Below, piece by piece: positions 1 to 8,616 of a stretch of 63,619 bases of DNA. The DNA lies in contig NZ_WTAR01000015.1 in NCBI RefSeq assembly GCF_013139515.1, forward strand, positions 1-63,619. The letters run 5' to 3'. The translations under genes were made by a program, and so were the position numbers. The stretch comes from Lutibacter sp. GTDB lineage: Bacteria > Bacteroidota > Bacteroidia > Flavobacteriales > Flavobacteriaceae. The first letter of the stretch is position 1; each line of letters starts with the position of its first letter. The notes beneath the pieces were generated by a model. It ran no database searches, was not told where the DNA came from, and saw only the letters and a list, made by a program, of their open reading frames with translations.

Positions 1-1430
1 TCTTCGCTCTTTTAACAGCTTGTGAAGATGAATTAGACATAAACACAAACCCAAACACACCAACTGATGTTGAAAAGAGTTTAGTATTAACTGCTGCTCA
101 AGGTTCTTTGGTAACAGGTTTGGGAGGGCAATTAACAAATTTAGGTGGGTTCTTGGCGCAATATCATACACAGTCGCCAAGTGCAAGTCAATATACAAAC
201 ATTGACACCTATAATATGAATACAGATTTTTCTGATAGATTATGGAATGAATTATATGCAGGTTGTTTAAACGATCTAAACTATGTAATTAATAAATCTA
301 CTGAAGACGGAGATACAGGAACGTATTTAATTGCTACATTATTAAGAGTTTATACTTTCCAAGTGTTGACAGATTTGTACGGTGATATTCCTTATTCTGA
401 AGCTTTATTGGGTTCTGAAAATATAACACCAAATTTAGATGCAGGTAGTGATGTTTACACAGGTTTAATAGCTGAAATAGAAGCTGCTGTTACTCAATAT
501 AACAATAATCCATCTGCATCAACAGTAGGGTCTCAGGATGCTATTTATAATGCAGATATGAGTGATTGGATGAAGTTTGCTAATACTTTAAAATTGAAGT
601 TATATTTAAGAATGGCATATACTAGTCAAGCTAATTCAGCTGGAGTTATGGCGCTTATTAACGATAATAATTTTATTACTTCTGATGCTAGATTTGCAAT
701 TTATGAAGATGCGCAAAATAAGGCAAATCCATTTTATGATGTGCAGTTAGATAGATTAGGAGATGTAAATAATGTAGGTAGTTCATCATTAATTGAATTT
801 TATACTGCAAATGGAGATTCTAGACTGGAAGCTGTTTATCGTAGAAATGATGAAAATTTATTTAGAGGATTAATTCAAGGAGATAGAGGAAGTTTTGCTT
901 CTGAAGTTGCAGCTAATTTTACGAGACCAAATGTTGTTTCAACAACACCAGTTTATCTACTAACTGTTTCTGAAAGTAACTTTTTACAAGCTGAAGCTTT
1001 AATTAGATATGCAGGAGGCGCAGGTGCAAACGCTGCATATAATCAAGGGGTAATAAATTCATTTGCAACTTATGGTTTAGATACAAATGATGCTCAAGAT
1101 TTGATTAGTTCTGGAGGGAATTACGAATATGTAGCATCAGCAGGTGTTGAAACGTCTTTAAGACAAGTAATGATTCAAAAATGGGCTTCATTAGCTTATA
1201 TCAATAATATTGAAGCATTTTTTGAAGTAAATAGAACTCAATATCCAGAAACTACAACACTTGGAAATGAAGATTATTCTATAGGAAATTTAGTAGTATC
1301 TGTAAGCTCTGTATTAACTGGTAATCAAACTCCAAATACAATTTTTTACCCAGACACAGAAGTAACAAAAAATCCAAATATAACACAAAAAGGATCAATT
1401 ACTGAGAAAGTTTGGTGGGATCAAAAGTAG
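1..1430 (+). CDS. SusD/RagB-like outer-membrane lipoprotein, 5' partial
   Basis: The frame is open from base 3 with no start; the first visible residues FALLTAC are the end of a lipoprotein signal peptide, so only a few N-terminal codons lie outside the window. About 475 residues are visible. The helix-rich N-terminal part (WNELYAGCLNDLNYVI, then YLIATLLRVYTFQVLTD followed by YGDIPYSEA) is typical of the SusD-like TPR scaffold, closest to the SusD_2 type. Proteins of this family sit on the cell surface as lids over SusC-type TonB-dependent channels and bind glycans or other large nutrients. The SusC partner is expected just upstream, outside the window. Two small lipoprotein genes follow at 31 and 32 bp in the same direction and probably belong to the same operon. 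No hydrolase is seen, so the substrate cannot be named. Confidence 0.9.
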   Translation, partial: FALLTACEDELDINTNPNTPTDVEKSLVLTAAQGSLVTGLGGQLTNLGGFLAQYHTQSPSASQYTNIDTYNMNTDFSDRLWNELYAGCLNDLNYVINKSTEDGDTGTYLIATLLRVYTFQVLTDLYGDIPYSEALLGSENITPNLDAGSDVYTGLIAEIEAAVTQYNNNPSASTVGSQDAIYNADMSDWMKFANTLKLKLYLRMAYTSQANSAGVMALINDNNFITSDARFAIYEDAQNKANPFYDVQLDRLGDVNNVGSSSLIEFYTANGDSRLEAVYRRNDENLFRGLIQGDRGSFASEVAANFTRPNVVSTTPVYLLTVSESNFLQAEALIRYAGGAGANAAYNQGVINSFATYGLDTNDAQDLISSGGNYEYVASAGVETSLRQVMIQKWASLAYINNIEAFFEVNRTQYPETTTLGNEDYSIGNLVVSVSSVLTGNQTPNTIFYPDTEVTKNPNITQKGSITEKVWWDQK

Positions 1431-1461
1431 TAGTATAGTTGAATCTTAAAAATATAAAATA

Positions 1462-2070
1462 ATGAAAATTAAAAATAAAATAATAAAATTATTTTCGGTA
1501 TTTGCAATCTTAGCAATAGTTTCTTGTACCGAGGAGGATCCTATAGAATCTACAATAACAAATTTTCCAACATTTGATTATCAACCTTTTGTAATACTTG
1601 AAATTGGAGAATCTTTTACACCTTCAGCAATAGCTATGGAAGGTGAAAATGAAATAGAAGTAACAATTAGTGGATCAGTTGATACAAGTGATATAGGAGT
1701 GTTTAACATAAGTTATTCAGCAACCAATTCAGATGGTTATGATGGTAGTGTATCTCAAACTGTTATTGTTCATAATCCTTCAATAGTTGGAACTGATGTT
1801 TCGGGTGATATTTATGATACAAATACACCAACAAGAACAGGGAATATTTCTTTAGTAGCTGGAACGACAAGCATTTTTTACGCTACTGATATGGGTGGGG
1901 GTGGAATATTGCCACTTTATTTTCAAATGGACGGAGATGTAATGTACGTTATAGATCAACCTTATAACTATAGTACAGTTAATGATGCAGATGGTATTTA
2001 TGATCCAATAACAAATACTTTTGATATTACATTCTCAACGGGTTGGAATTATGTTTTTGCATATAACTAA
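1462..2070 (+). CDS. Lipoprotein with Ig-like domain (DUF5011/BT_2262-like), SusD-associated
   Basis: A 202-residue protein with a lipoprotein signal peptide (lipobox AIVSC, Cys at residue 22). Residues about 35-105 form an Ig-like beta module ending in SQTVIVHNP, similar in layout to the DUF5011 domain (a surface Ig repeat: intro, GDxFxP-like motif, then 'TxSYSATNSDGYxGS'). The C-terminal half (about 110-202) is a separate beta-rich region ending in GWNYVFAYN, as in BT_2262-type proteins encoded behind SusD genes. It is probably an accessory surface lipoprotein of the SusC/D complex. Family placement is from motif memory and the exact function is unknown. Confidence 0.7.
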   Translation: MKIKNKIIKLFSVFAILAIVSCTEEDPIESTITNFPTFDYQPFVILEIGESFTPSAIAMEGENEIEVTISGSVDTSDIGVFNISYSATNSDGYDGSVSQTVIVHNPSIVGTDVSGDIYDTNTPTRTGNISLVAGTTSIFYATDMGGGGILPLYFQMDGDVMYVIDQPYNYSTVNDADGIYDPITNTFDITFSTGWNYVFAYN

Positions 2071-2102
2071 GATTAATAAATAAAAATATAAAAATTAATA
2101 CA

Positions 2103-2606
2103 ATGAAACATACTATAAAAATTTTAATACTTAGTTTATTGTTAGTTGCAGCATGTTCTCCAAATGAAGGATATGAAGATTATACAGTAGCTGAATCATC
2201 TGTAAACACTATGGCCGCTGATTGGTGGGTTATAGCACTTGAGCCAGACGGTGAAACACCTGCTTATGGAGGTGACTATGTAACTCTAAGCACTTACAAT
2301 ACAGCTGCCGATGATGGTGTAATGTGGATTGATGACCATTTTAATTGGATGGAAATTAAGACTAAAGTTATAACAAATACATCTGGCCTAACATTTACAG
2401 GTGACGATGGAATTGAAGTGCTTTATGGAGGAACTGTAATACTTACTAATGGAACTATTACAAAAGAGACTTATATTACAACAAGTAATACATTAGTTGA
2501 TGAAATTTATTTTGAAGCCGAATTTGATTGGGCTCCAGGGGTAAACTATGTTTTTAAAGGTCATAAAAAAACAGGCTTTTTAGAAGATGAAAATCCGCAT
2601 TATTAA
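2103..2606 (+). CDS. Small lipoprotein, putative lipid-binding (Lipid_bd-like) SusD-locus protein
   Basis: A 167-residue protein with a clear lipoprotein signal peptide (LLVAACS, Cys at residue 18). The mature part begins with an acidic linker and then reads as a compact all-beta domain with several Trp (AADWWVIAL, MWIDDHFNWMEIK) and ends in a DWAPGVNYVFKGHKKTGF segment. This resembles the small 'Lipid_bd' putative hydrolase family that follows SusC/SusD/DUF5012 genes in many Bacteroidota. It shares the NYVF-type C-terminal motif with the preceding gene, suggesting a related fold. It is the last gene of the unit; a hairpin terminator follows at 2637. Function is inferred from family and context only. 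Confidence 0.65.
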   Translation: MKHTIKILILSLLLVAACSPNEGYEDYTVAESSVNTMAADWWVIALEPDGETPAYGGDYVTLSTYNTAADDGVMWIDDHFNWMEIKTKVITNTSGLTFTGDDGIEVLYGGTVILTNGTITKETYITTSNTLVDEIYFEAEFDWAPGVNYVFKGHKKTGFLEDENPHY

Positions 2607-2636
2607 TGTAATATGCATTTATAAATTAATTGAAAG

Positions 2637-2663
2637 AGACTGTCTGAAAGGGCAGTCTTTTTT
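2637..2663 (+). terminator. Terminator of the SusD-locus operon
   Basis: Perfect 6-bp stem AGACTG/CAGTCT with a 10-nt loop followed by a run of T, 30 bp after the last stop codon. Confidence 0.8.
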
Positions 2664-2907
2664 ATGTTTTTAAAGGAAGTTCTAATTTCAGAGCATATTC
2701 TTTTTGAAAGTAAAGTTTGCTAATGTTTTCATAGAGGATTTATACACTTTTAAATCATAAATAAAACCATTCAAATCAAATGCCGATTATTAAATGAAAC
2801 TAGCTGTAATTTAGCTGTATAATTACAAGCTTTGTTTTCAGTTGTATAGTTACTTTGAATTAATTTATTAGATTGAAAAAACAAAAACGTAATTGTTTGA
2901 ATTATAT
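2664..2907. other. Intergenic spacer, no intact gene
   Basis: About 250 bp between the SusD-locus terminator and the pyrF 3' end. No intact gene, RNA gene or strong promoter is visible. On the minus strand 2662-2795 there are short, frame-broken peptide-like stretches (one ends YALKLELPLKT and a stop) that may be the remnant of a decayed gene. Confidence 0.5.
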
Positions 2908-2938
2908 AAGCCGAGGAGTCATTAACCTTGGCTTTTTT
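2908..2938. terminator. Hairpin at the 3' end of pyrF, possibly bidirectional
   Basis: Arms AAGCCGAGG and CCTTGGCTT pair with one wobble or mismatch. On the plus strand six T follow; on the minus strand, where pyrF ends, the tail is only AT-rich. The pyrF stop codon lies inside the hairpin loop. Confidence 0.5.
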
Positions 2939-3749
2939 CATTTAAAATAGTTTCCATTTGCTGTTGTAGTTTTAATGCTTCACATTGTGCGTCTTTTGCG
3001 AAATTTTCATCATTTCCGGCATAAATAATTCCTCTTGAAGAGTTAATTAGCAAACCACAATCCTTAGTAATTCCATGCTTGCAAACATCTTGTAAATTTC
3101 CACCTTGTGCGCCAACACCAGGAACTAATAAAAAGTGATTAGGAGCAATTTTTCTAATTTTTGAAAAATATTCAGCTTTTGTAGCTCCAACAACAAACAT
3201 TAAATTGTCAGAATTTCTCCACGTTAAAGCTGTTTTTATAACTTCTTTATATAATTCGTTATCTTCAGTTTTTAGACCTTGAAAATCAAGTCCACCTTTG
3301 TTGGAAGTCAAAGCCAATAATATGGTAGTTTTATTTTCGAAAGCTAAAAAAGGTTCAACAGAATCACTTCCCATATATGGAGCAACTGTAACCGAATCAA
3401 AATTTAAATCTTCAAAAAAAGCTTTTGCATACATTGTTGATGTATTTCCAATATCTCCACGTTTTGCATCAGCAATGGTAAAAATTTCGGAATAATTAGC
3501 GTTAATGTAATTAATGGTTTTTTCTAAAGCTTGCCAACCTTTAATTCCGTAAGCTTCGTAAAAAGCAGTATTAGGTTTATAGGCAACAGCTAAATGATGT
3601 GTTGCGTCTATTATTTGTTTATTGAATTCAAAAATTGGATCTTCTTCAGCTAGTAAATGTGCTGGAATTTTACTTAAATCTACATCTAAACCAATACATA
3701 AAAACGATTTTTTTTGTTGAATTTGAGCAATAAGTTCTTGTCTGTTCAT
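2922..3749 (-). CDS. pyrF: Orotidine 5'-phosphate decarboxylase
   Basis: Catalyses the last step of de novo UMP synthesis, decarboxylation of OMP, in the cytoplasm. The 275-residue length and the motif [11 protein letters not shown] (residues 94-104, catalytic Lys96 with the flanking Asp residues) mark the longer PyrF subfamily (type 2) common in Bacteroidota and Actinobacteria, rather than the ~230-residue E. coli type. The phosphate-binding end is seen in [11 protein letters not shown] and [12 protein letters not shown]. It stands alone on the minus strand and diverges from tpiA. A TACTTTTG element (3771-3778) lies 22 bp upstream of the start. Confidence 0.95.
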   Translation of the reverse strand: MNRQELIAQIQQKKSFLCIGLDVDLSKIPAHLLAEEDPIFEFNKQIIDATHHLAVAYKPNTAFYEAYGIKGWQALEKTINYINANYSEIFTIADAKRGDIGNTSTMYAKAFFEDLNFDSVTVAPYMGSDSVEPFLAFENKTTILLALTSNKGGLDFQGLKTEDNELYKEVIKTALTWRNSDNLMFVVGATKAEYFSKIRKIAPNHFLLVPGVGAQGGNLQDVCKHGITKDCGLLINSSRGIIYAGNDENFAKDAQCEALKLQQQMETILNEKSQG

Positions 3750-3770
3750 TGGTTTAAATTAAGAATTATG

Positions 3771-3778
3771 CAAAAGTA
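3771..3778 (-). promoter_or_regulatory. Putative -7 element of pyrF
   Basis: Reads TACTTTTG on the minus strand, matching the Bacteroidota -7 consensus TAnnTTTG, with a predicted leader of about 15 nt. No convincing TTG is seen at the -33 distance. Confidence 0.45.
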
Positions 3779-3911
3779 ATAATTTTAAAATGGTAAGTTA
3801 TAGTTGTTCATCAAATAAAACAATCAATAAAACTAAAATTGATTTTGGTAACAAATCGAAAACGATTGCGCAAAGAACTATTTAGAAGGTTATTATTTAA
3901 ATGATAAATTG

Positions 3912-3919
3912 TAAATTTG
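3912..3919 (+). promoter_or_regulatory. Putative -7 element of tpiA
   Basis: TAAATTTG matches TAnnTTTG, 42 bp before the tpiA start codon. No clear -33 TTG is visible. Confidence 0.4.
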
Positions 3920-3961
3920 TGAGATTAATTTGAACAATAAAAAAGTAAAAAATATACTATC

Positions 3962-4720
3962 ATGAGAAAACAAATAGTTGCAGGTAACTGGAAAATGAAT
4001 AAAAATATTCAAGAGTCAATACAATTAGCAAATGAAGTTGTTGCCAATGTGCAAGGTTTAACACTTAATAACACTAGAGTTATTGTAACGCCTACATTTG
4101 TTAACTTAACTGAAGTTGTTAGAGCTACAGATGGTTCAGCAGTTGAGGTTGCTGCTCAAAATATGCATCAAGCTAAAAGTGGAGCTTTTACAGGAGAAAT
4201 TTCTGCTGAAATGTTAACTTCACTGGGATTAAAAACTGTGATTTTAGGACATTCAGAAAGACGTGAATATTTTGGTGAAACTGATGCTATTTTAGCTGAA
4301 AAAGTAAATGCAGCTTTGGCAAACAACTTAGAAGTAATATTTTGTTTTGGTGAAGTATTAGAAGATAGAAAATCTGACAATCATTTTAATGTAGTTGAAA
4401 GCCAAATAAAAAATGGATTATTTCATTTAGAAGCTTCAGCTTGGGAAAATATAGTTTTAGCATACGAGCCAGTTTGGGCAATTGGAACAGGTGAAACAGC
4501 TTCGCCAGAACAAGCACAAGAAATGCATGCTTTTATCAGAAAAATTGTTGCTGATAAATACACTACTGAAGTTGCTGAAAATGTATCAATTTTATATGGA
4601 GGAAGTGTAAAACCTTCTAACTCAAAAGAGATATTTTCTAAAGAAGATGTTGATGGAGGTTTAATAGGTGGTGCAGCTTTAAATGCTGAAGATTTTATTG
4701 CGTTGGTAAAATCATTCTAA
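3962..4720 (+). CDS. tpiA: Triosephosphate isomerase
   Basis: Interconverts dihydroxyacetone phosphate and glyceraldehyde 3-phosphate in glycolysis and gluconeogenesis. The 252-residue TIM barrel is full length. Signature residues are present: AGNWKMNK at 7-14 (Lys11), LGHSERR at 95-101 (catalytic His97), [11 protein letters not shown] at 167-177 (catalytic Glu169, then the mobile loop) and the phosphate-binding [10 protein letters not shown] near 216. The start codon is fixed by the normal N-terminus [11 protein letters not shown]. It lies upstream of prmA, but a long hairpin terminator with a new promoter separates the two. Confidence 0.98.
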   Translation: MRKQIVAGNWKMNKNIQESIQLANEVVANVQGLTLNNTRVIVTPTFVNLTEVVRATDGSAVEVAAQNMHQAKSGAFTGEISAEMLTSLGLKTVILGHSERREYFGETDAILAEKVNAALANNLEVIFCFGEVLEDRKSDNHFNVVESQIKNGLFHLEASAWENIVLAYEPVWAIGTGETASPEQAQEMHAFIRKIVADKYTTEVAENVSILYGGSVKPSNSKEIFSKEDVDGGLIGGAALNAEDFIALVKSF

Positions 4721-4748
4721 GCCAATATTAAAAAATAGTTTAAAATAT

Positions 4749-4789
4749 AAATACGGTTTTCTTTTGTTGTAAAAGGAAACCGTATTTTT
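4749..4789 (+). terminator. Strong terminator of tpiA
   Basis: A 17-bp stem: AAATACGGTTT pairs perfectly with AAACCGTATTT, and the stem continues through CTTTT/AAAAG with one wobble, closing a 5-nt loop. A T run follows. The same bases carry the prmA promoter. Confidence 0.85.
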
Positions 4790-4790
4790 G
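4763..4790 (+). promoter_or_regulatory. prmA promoter inside the tpiA terminator
   Basis: TTTG (4763-4766), 16-nt spacer, TATTTTTG (4783-4790). The -7 element is built from the descending arm and T run of the tpiA terminator; the prmA start codon is 20 bp downstream. Confidence 0.65.
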
Positions 4791-4810
4791 CATTTTATAA
4801 TAAAACAGAT

Positions 4811-5641
4811 ATGATAAATTATATTAGGTACACTTTTAAAGTACTACCAAAAGAACCAGCTACTGAGATTTTAATTGCACAGTTAGGTTTTGTAGGTTTT
4901 GAAAGTTTTGTTGAAAATGAAGATGGTGTTTCGGCTTATATTCAGGAAAATGACTGGAATGCAGAAATTTTAAATAATATTCAAATTTTAAATTCTGATG
5001 AGTTTGAAATTAGTTATAAAGAAGAGGTAATTGAACAAACCAATTGGAATAGTGAATGGGAAAAGAATTTTAACCAAATTCAAGTAGATGGTTTGGTAAG
5101 TATTAGAGCACCTTTTCACGAAAATCCAAACTTAAAATATGATATTGTAATTGAACCAAAAATGAGTTTTGGCACAGGGCATCATGAAACTACACATATG
5201 ATGGTGCAGCAATTATTACAGTTAGATTTAACCAATAAGAAAACATTAGATATGGGTTGCGGAACAGGAATTTTAGCCATTTTTGCTGAAATGAAAGGAG
5301 CTCAACCAATTGATGCTATTGATATTGATACTTGGTGTTATGAAAATTCTTTAGAAAATGTAGAAAGAAATAATTGTAAACAAATTTCGGTTTTCGAAGG
5401 TGATGCTTCACTTTTAGCTGATAAAAAGTATGATGTAATTATTGCAAACATCAATAGGAATATTTTATTGAATGATATGGATACTTATATGAATTGTTTA
5501 AATGCAGAAGGTGTTATTTTATTTAGTGGTTTTTATAAAGAAGATATTCCAATTATTGATGCTGCAGTTTCTAAATTTGGTTTAACTTTAAATAAAGTTA
5601 TTGAACGTAATAACTGGGTGTCTTTGAAGTATTTAAAATAA
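4811..5641 (+). CDS. prmA: Ribosomal protein L11 methyltransferase
   Basis: An S-adenosylmethionine-dependent enzyme that methylates ribosomal protein L11. The 276 residues comprise an N-terminal substrate-recognition domain (about 1-60), a linker, and a Rossmann methyltransferase domain. GTGHHETT (121-128) and the SAM loop DMGCGTGILA (147-156) are diagnostic of PrmA; NINRNILL near 215 occupies the usual motif IV position. clpS follows after 17 bp on the same strand, as in many Flavobacteriaceae, so the two are probably co-transcribed. Confidence 0.95.
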   Translation: MINYIRYTFKVLPKEPATEILIAQLGFVGFESFVENEDGVSAYIQENDWNAEILNNIQILNSDEFEISYKEEVIEQTNWNSEWEKNFNQIQVDGLVSIRAPFHENPNLKYDIVIEPKMSFGTGHHETTHMMVQQLLQLDLTNKKTLDMGCGTGILAIFAEMKGAQPIDAIDIDTWCYENSLENVERNNCKQISVFEGDASLLADKKYDVIIANINRNILLNDMDTYMNCLNAEGVILFSGFYKEDIPIIDAAVSKFGLTLNKVIERNNWVSLKYLK

Positions 5642-5658
5642 TTTTTTATTTTAGCAGT

Positions 5659-5934
5659 ATGAGTACAAAGAGAAAAATAGAAGAAGAAGTTGATGTATTA
5701 GAGCAAGAAACCAATCAGAATGAGATTGTTTTGTTTAATGATGATGTGAATACTTTTGATCACGTAATTGATTCGTTAATTGATATTTGTGATCATACTT
5801 TGGAACAAGCTGAACAATGTGCTTTATTAGTTCACTATAAAGGAAAATGTACTGTTAAAACAGGTGAATACAACGATTTAAAACCTCGATGTACAAGACT
5901 TTTAACGAAAGGGTTATCTGCTGAAATTATTTAA
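5659..5934 (+). CDS. clpS: ClpS adaptor for the ClpAP/ClpCP protease
   Basis: A 91-residue adaptor that delivers N-degron substrates to the Clp ATPase. The core motif LFNDDVNTFDHV (25-36) and the downstream HYKGKCTVKTG segment are characteristic; the first ~20 acidic residues form the flexible N-terminal extension. It is 17 bp behind prmA, and a terminator starts at its stop codon. Confidence 0.95.
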   Translation: MSTKRKIEEEVDVLEQETNQNEIVLFNDDVNTFDHVIDSLIDICDHTLEQAEQCALLVHYKGKCTVKTGEYNDLKPRCTRLLTKGLSAEII

Positions 5935-5965
5935 AAAAGTCAATATTAAAAAATACTGACTTTTT
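5934..5965 (+). terminator. Terminator of prmA-clpS
   Basis: Perfect stem AAAAAGTCA/TGACTTTTT overlapping the clpS stop codon. Confidence 0.75.
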
Positions 5966-6147
5966 CTAAAGAGTCAACTAACCAAAAGAACATTCAATTA
6001 AATTTTAAAAAGATAAAAATCGTAACTCTTTGTTTATTAGACGATTTTATACTTAATAGCTTACCGTAAAATCTTGCTTTTACAAGGTTTTTATCTTCTC
6101 TTCAATTTAATTGTATTTTTACCTAACTTTATAATAATTCAATTTAA

Positions 6148-7035
6148 ATGGTTTATTTCCTTAGTTTTATTTCAATAGCCATTATTGGCGTTTTTGTTTT
6201 CAAAAAGAATAAAAATTTTAAAGAAAAATGGCTTAAACCAACAGAACCTTTTAATGGTGACAAAAGAATTATATTAAAAAAAAATGTTGCATTTTATAAT
6301 TCTTTAAACGAAGAAGAAAAAATTAGATTTGAGTATAGAGTTCAAGAATTTTTATTGAATTGTAGAATTACAGGAATTGAAACGTCTATTAATGTCACAG
6401 ATAAATTATTAGTAGCATCAAGTGCTATTATTCCAATTTTTGGCTTTGATACATGGAGATATACCAATATTAAAGAAGTTTTATTATATCCAACAATGTT
6501 TAATAATAAGTTTGAAACCGAAGGCTCAAATAGAAGTATTTTAGGAATGGTAGGAACTGGTTATATGGATAATATGATGGTACTTTCAAAACAAGCATTA
6601 AGGCATGGTTTTGAAAATGAAATGGATAAAAAAAACACTGCAATTCACGAATTTATTCATCTTATAGATAAAATAGATGGATATATTGATGGAGTTCCTT
6701 CTTTGTTGCTAGAAAAGCAATATACAATACCTTGGATAGATTTAATTAATAAAAAGATTGATGAAATATTTGATGAGGAGTCAGATATAAATCCATACGG
6801 AGGAACTAATAAAGCTGAGTTTTTTTCTGTCGCTAGCGAATACTTCTTTGAGCGCCCAAAACTATTAGCAAAAAAGCATCCTGAATTATATGAATTGTTA
6901 GAAAAAATTTTCAATCAGAAAATGGATTCAAGAAAAATAAAAAAAATAAAACTAACAATTGGAAGAAACGATCCTTGTCCTTGTAAAAGTGGTTTAAAGT
7001 TTAAAAAATGTTGTGGAAAAGTTTACAACAATTAA
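6148..7035 (+). CDS. MtfA-like zinc metallopeptidase with N-terminal membrane anchor and C-terminal SEC-C motif
   Basis: 295 residues in three parts. Residues about 1-18 are a hydrophobic membrane segment. Residues about 40-260 match the MtfA/M90 zinc peptidase family, with HEFIH (167-171) and the downstream EFFSVASEYFFERP region (about 224-237), which supplies the third ligand in the family. Residues 271-290 are a SEC-C zinc motif (IGRNDPCPC, then KKCCG), best known from the end of SecA and used there for SecB/ribosome contact. E. coli MtfA binds the regulator Mlc and is a soluble aminopeptidase without SEC-C, so the membrane anchor plus SEC-C layout suggests a different client or location. 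It ends convergently 26 bp from the carboxylase operon. Confidence 0.85.
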   Translation: MVYFLSFISIAIIGVFVFKKNKNFKEKWLKPTEPFNGDKRIILKKNVAFYNSLNEEEKIRFEYRVQEFLLNCRITGIETSINVTDKLLVASSAIIPIFGFDTWRYTNIKEVLLYPTMFNNKFETEGSNRSILGMVGTGYMDNMMVLSKQALRHGFENEMDKKNTAIHEFIHLIDKIDGYIDGVPSLLLEKQYTIPWIDLINKKIDEIFDEESDINPYGGTNKAEFFSVASEYFFERPKLLAKKHPELYELLEKIFNQKMDSRKIKKIKLTIGRNDPCPCKSGLKFKKCCGKVYNN

Positions 7036-7061
7036 AAAATTTATACTGTTTAATAGTTTCC

Positions 7062-8603
7062 TTATAATGGGATATTACCGTGTTTTCTTTTAGGTAAATT
7101 TACATCTTTACCTTCTAACATTTGAAAAGCTTTAATTAATTTTCTTCGTGTATTTTTCGGGTAAATAACTTCATCTATAAAACCTCTTCTTGCGGCTCTG
7201 TATGGATCTGCAAATTTTAAAGCGTATTCAGCTTCTTTTTCTTTCAGTTTTTCTTCAGGATTTTTAGCCGATTTAATTTCGTTTTTAAAAATTATTTCAG
7301 CAGCACCTTTTGCACCCATTACAGCAATTTCTGCAGTTGGCCATGCAAAATTCATATCTGCCCCAATGTGTTTTGAATTCATCACATCATAAGCTCCACC
7401 ATATGCTTTTCGCGTAATTACGGTAATTCTTGGAACTGTAGCTTCACTTAAAGCATATAATAATTTAGCGCCATTTGTGATTATTGCATTCCATTCTTGG
7501 TCTGTTCCAGGTAAAAAACCAGGTACATCAACTAAAACCAATAAAGGAATATTAAAACAATCGCAAAAACGTGTAAAACGAGCAGCTTTTACTGAGCTGT
7601 TTACATCTAAACAACCTGCTAAATTCATAGGTTGGTTTGCAACTATTCCAATGCTTCTACCAGCTAACCGAGCAAATCCAACAATAATGTTTTCAGCGAA
7701 ATATTTATGAATTTCAAAAAAAGATGCTTTATCAATAATCCCATTTATAACCTTGTGCATATCATAAGGTTTGTTTGTGTTTTCAGGGATAATTGTTTCA
7801 AGTTGTAATCTTAATTCATCATTAATTTTATACGGTAACTTTTTAGTTGTTTCTTTATTATTTTGAGGAATGTAACTTAACAGCGTTTTAACGTCTTCTA
7901 AACATTGAATATCGTTAGCTGAAGTAATATGCGTAACACCAGATTTTGTTGAATGTGTACTTGCACCTCCTAATTCTTCAGCAGTTACAGATTCGTTAGT
8001 AACTGTTTTTACCACATTGGGACCCGTTACAAACATATAACTAGTGTCTTCAACCATAAAAGTAAAATCTGTCATTGCAGGAGAATAAACGGCACCACCG
8101 GCGCACGGTCCCATAATTGCTGAAAGCTGTGGAATAACACCCGATGCTTGTACATTTCTATAAAAAATATCAGCATAACCACCAAGAGATCTAACACCTT
8201 CCTGAATTCGTGCCCCACCAGAGTCATTTAAGCCAATACAAGGAGCACCAACTTTAACTGCCTGATCCATTATTTTACAAATTTTTTCAGCGTGAGTTTC
8301 GGATAATGCTCCTCCAAACACTGTAAAATCTTGTGCAAAAACATACACCAATCTTTCGTTAATTGTACCATAACCGGTTACAACACCATCTCCAAAATAG
8401 ATTTCATTTTCCATTCCAAAATCTGTGGTTCTATGTGTAACTAAAACACCCATTTCTTCAAAAGAACCTTCGTCTAATAAATAGTCAATACGTTCTCGTG
8501 CAGTAAGTTTTTTCTTTGCATGTTGTTTCTTAATTCGTTCATTTCCACCACCTAAATTTGCTAATGCAACTCGTTTGTTTAATTTTTCAATTTTTGAATC
8601 CAT
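7062..8603 (-). CDS. Acyl-CoA (probably propionyl-CoA) carboxylase, carboxyltransferase (beta) subunit
   Basis: Transfers CO2 from carboxybiotin to an acyl-CoA. The 513-residue length, the two crotonase-like halves, SGGARIQEG (128-136) and [12 protein letters not shown] (165-176) match the PccB/MmdA group. The C-terminal half has [15 protein letters not shown]; an Asp at this position (D407 here) goes with propionyl- rather than acetyl-CoA use in characterised actinobacterial enzymes, so propionyl-CoA is the likely substrate, but this is inference. It is the last gene of a three-gene operon (carrier, biotin carboxylase, carboxyltransferase), 13 bp after the biotin carboxylase. Confidence 0.9.
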   Translation of the reverse strand: MDSKIEKLNKRVALANLGGGNERIKKQHAKKKLTARERIDYLLDEGSFEEMGVLVTHRTTDFGMENEIYFGDGVVTGYGTINERLVYVFAQDFTVFGGALSETHAEKICKIMDQAVKVGAPCIGLNDSGGARIQEGVRSLGGYADIFYRNVQASGVIPQLSAIMGPCAGGAVYSPAMTDFTFMVEDTSYMFVTGPNVVKTVTNESVTAEELGGASTHSTKSGVTHITSANDIQCLEDVKTLLSYIPQNNKETTKKLPYKINDELRLQLETIIPENTNKPYDMHKVINGIIDKASFFEIHKYFAENIIVGFARLAGRSIGIVANQPMNLAGCLDVNSSVKAARFTRFCDCFNIPLLVLVDVPGFLPGTDQEWNAIITNGAKLLYALSEATVPRITVITRKAYGGAYDVMNSKHIGADMNFAWPTAEIAVMGAKGAAEIIFKNEIKSAKNPEEKLKEKEAEYALKFADPYRAARRGFIDEVIYPKNTRRKLIKAFQMLEGKDVNLPKRKHGNIPL

Positions 8604-8616
8604 AAGAATTGTGTAA

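Noticed and set aside
3854..3867. AATCG-AAAA-CGATT inverted repeat between pyrF and tpiA
   Set aside because: Only 5-bp arms in AT-rich DNA; a LacI-type operator is possible but the chance of random occurrence is high.
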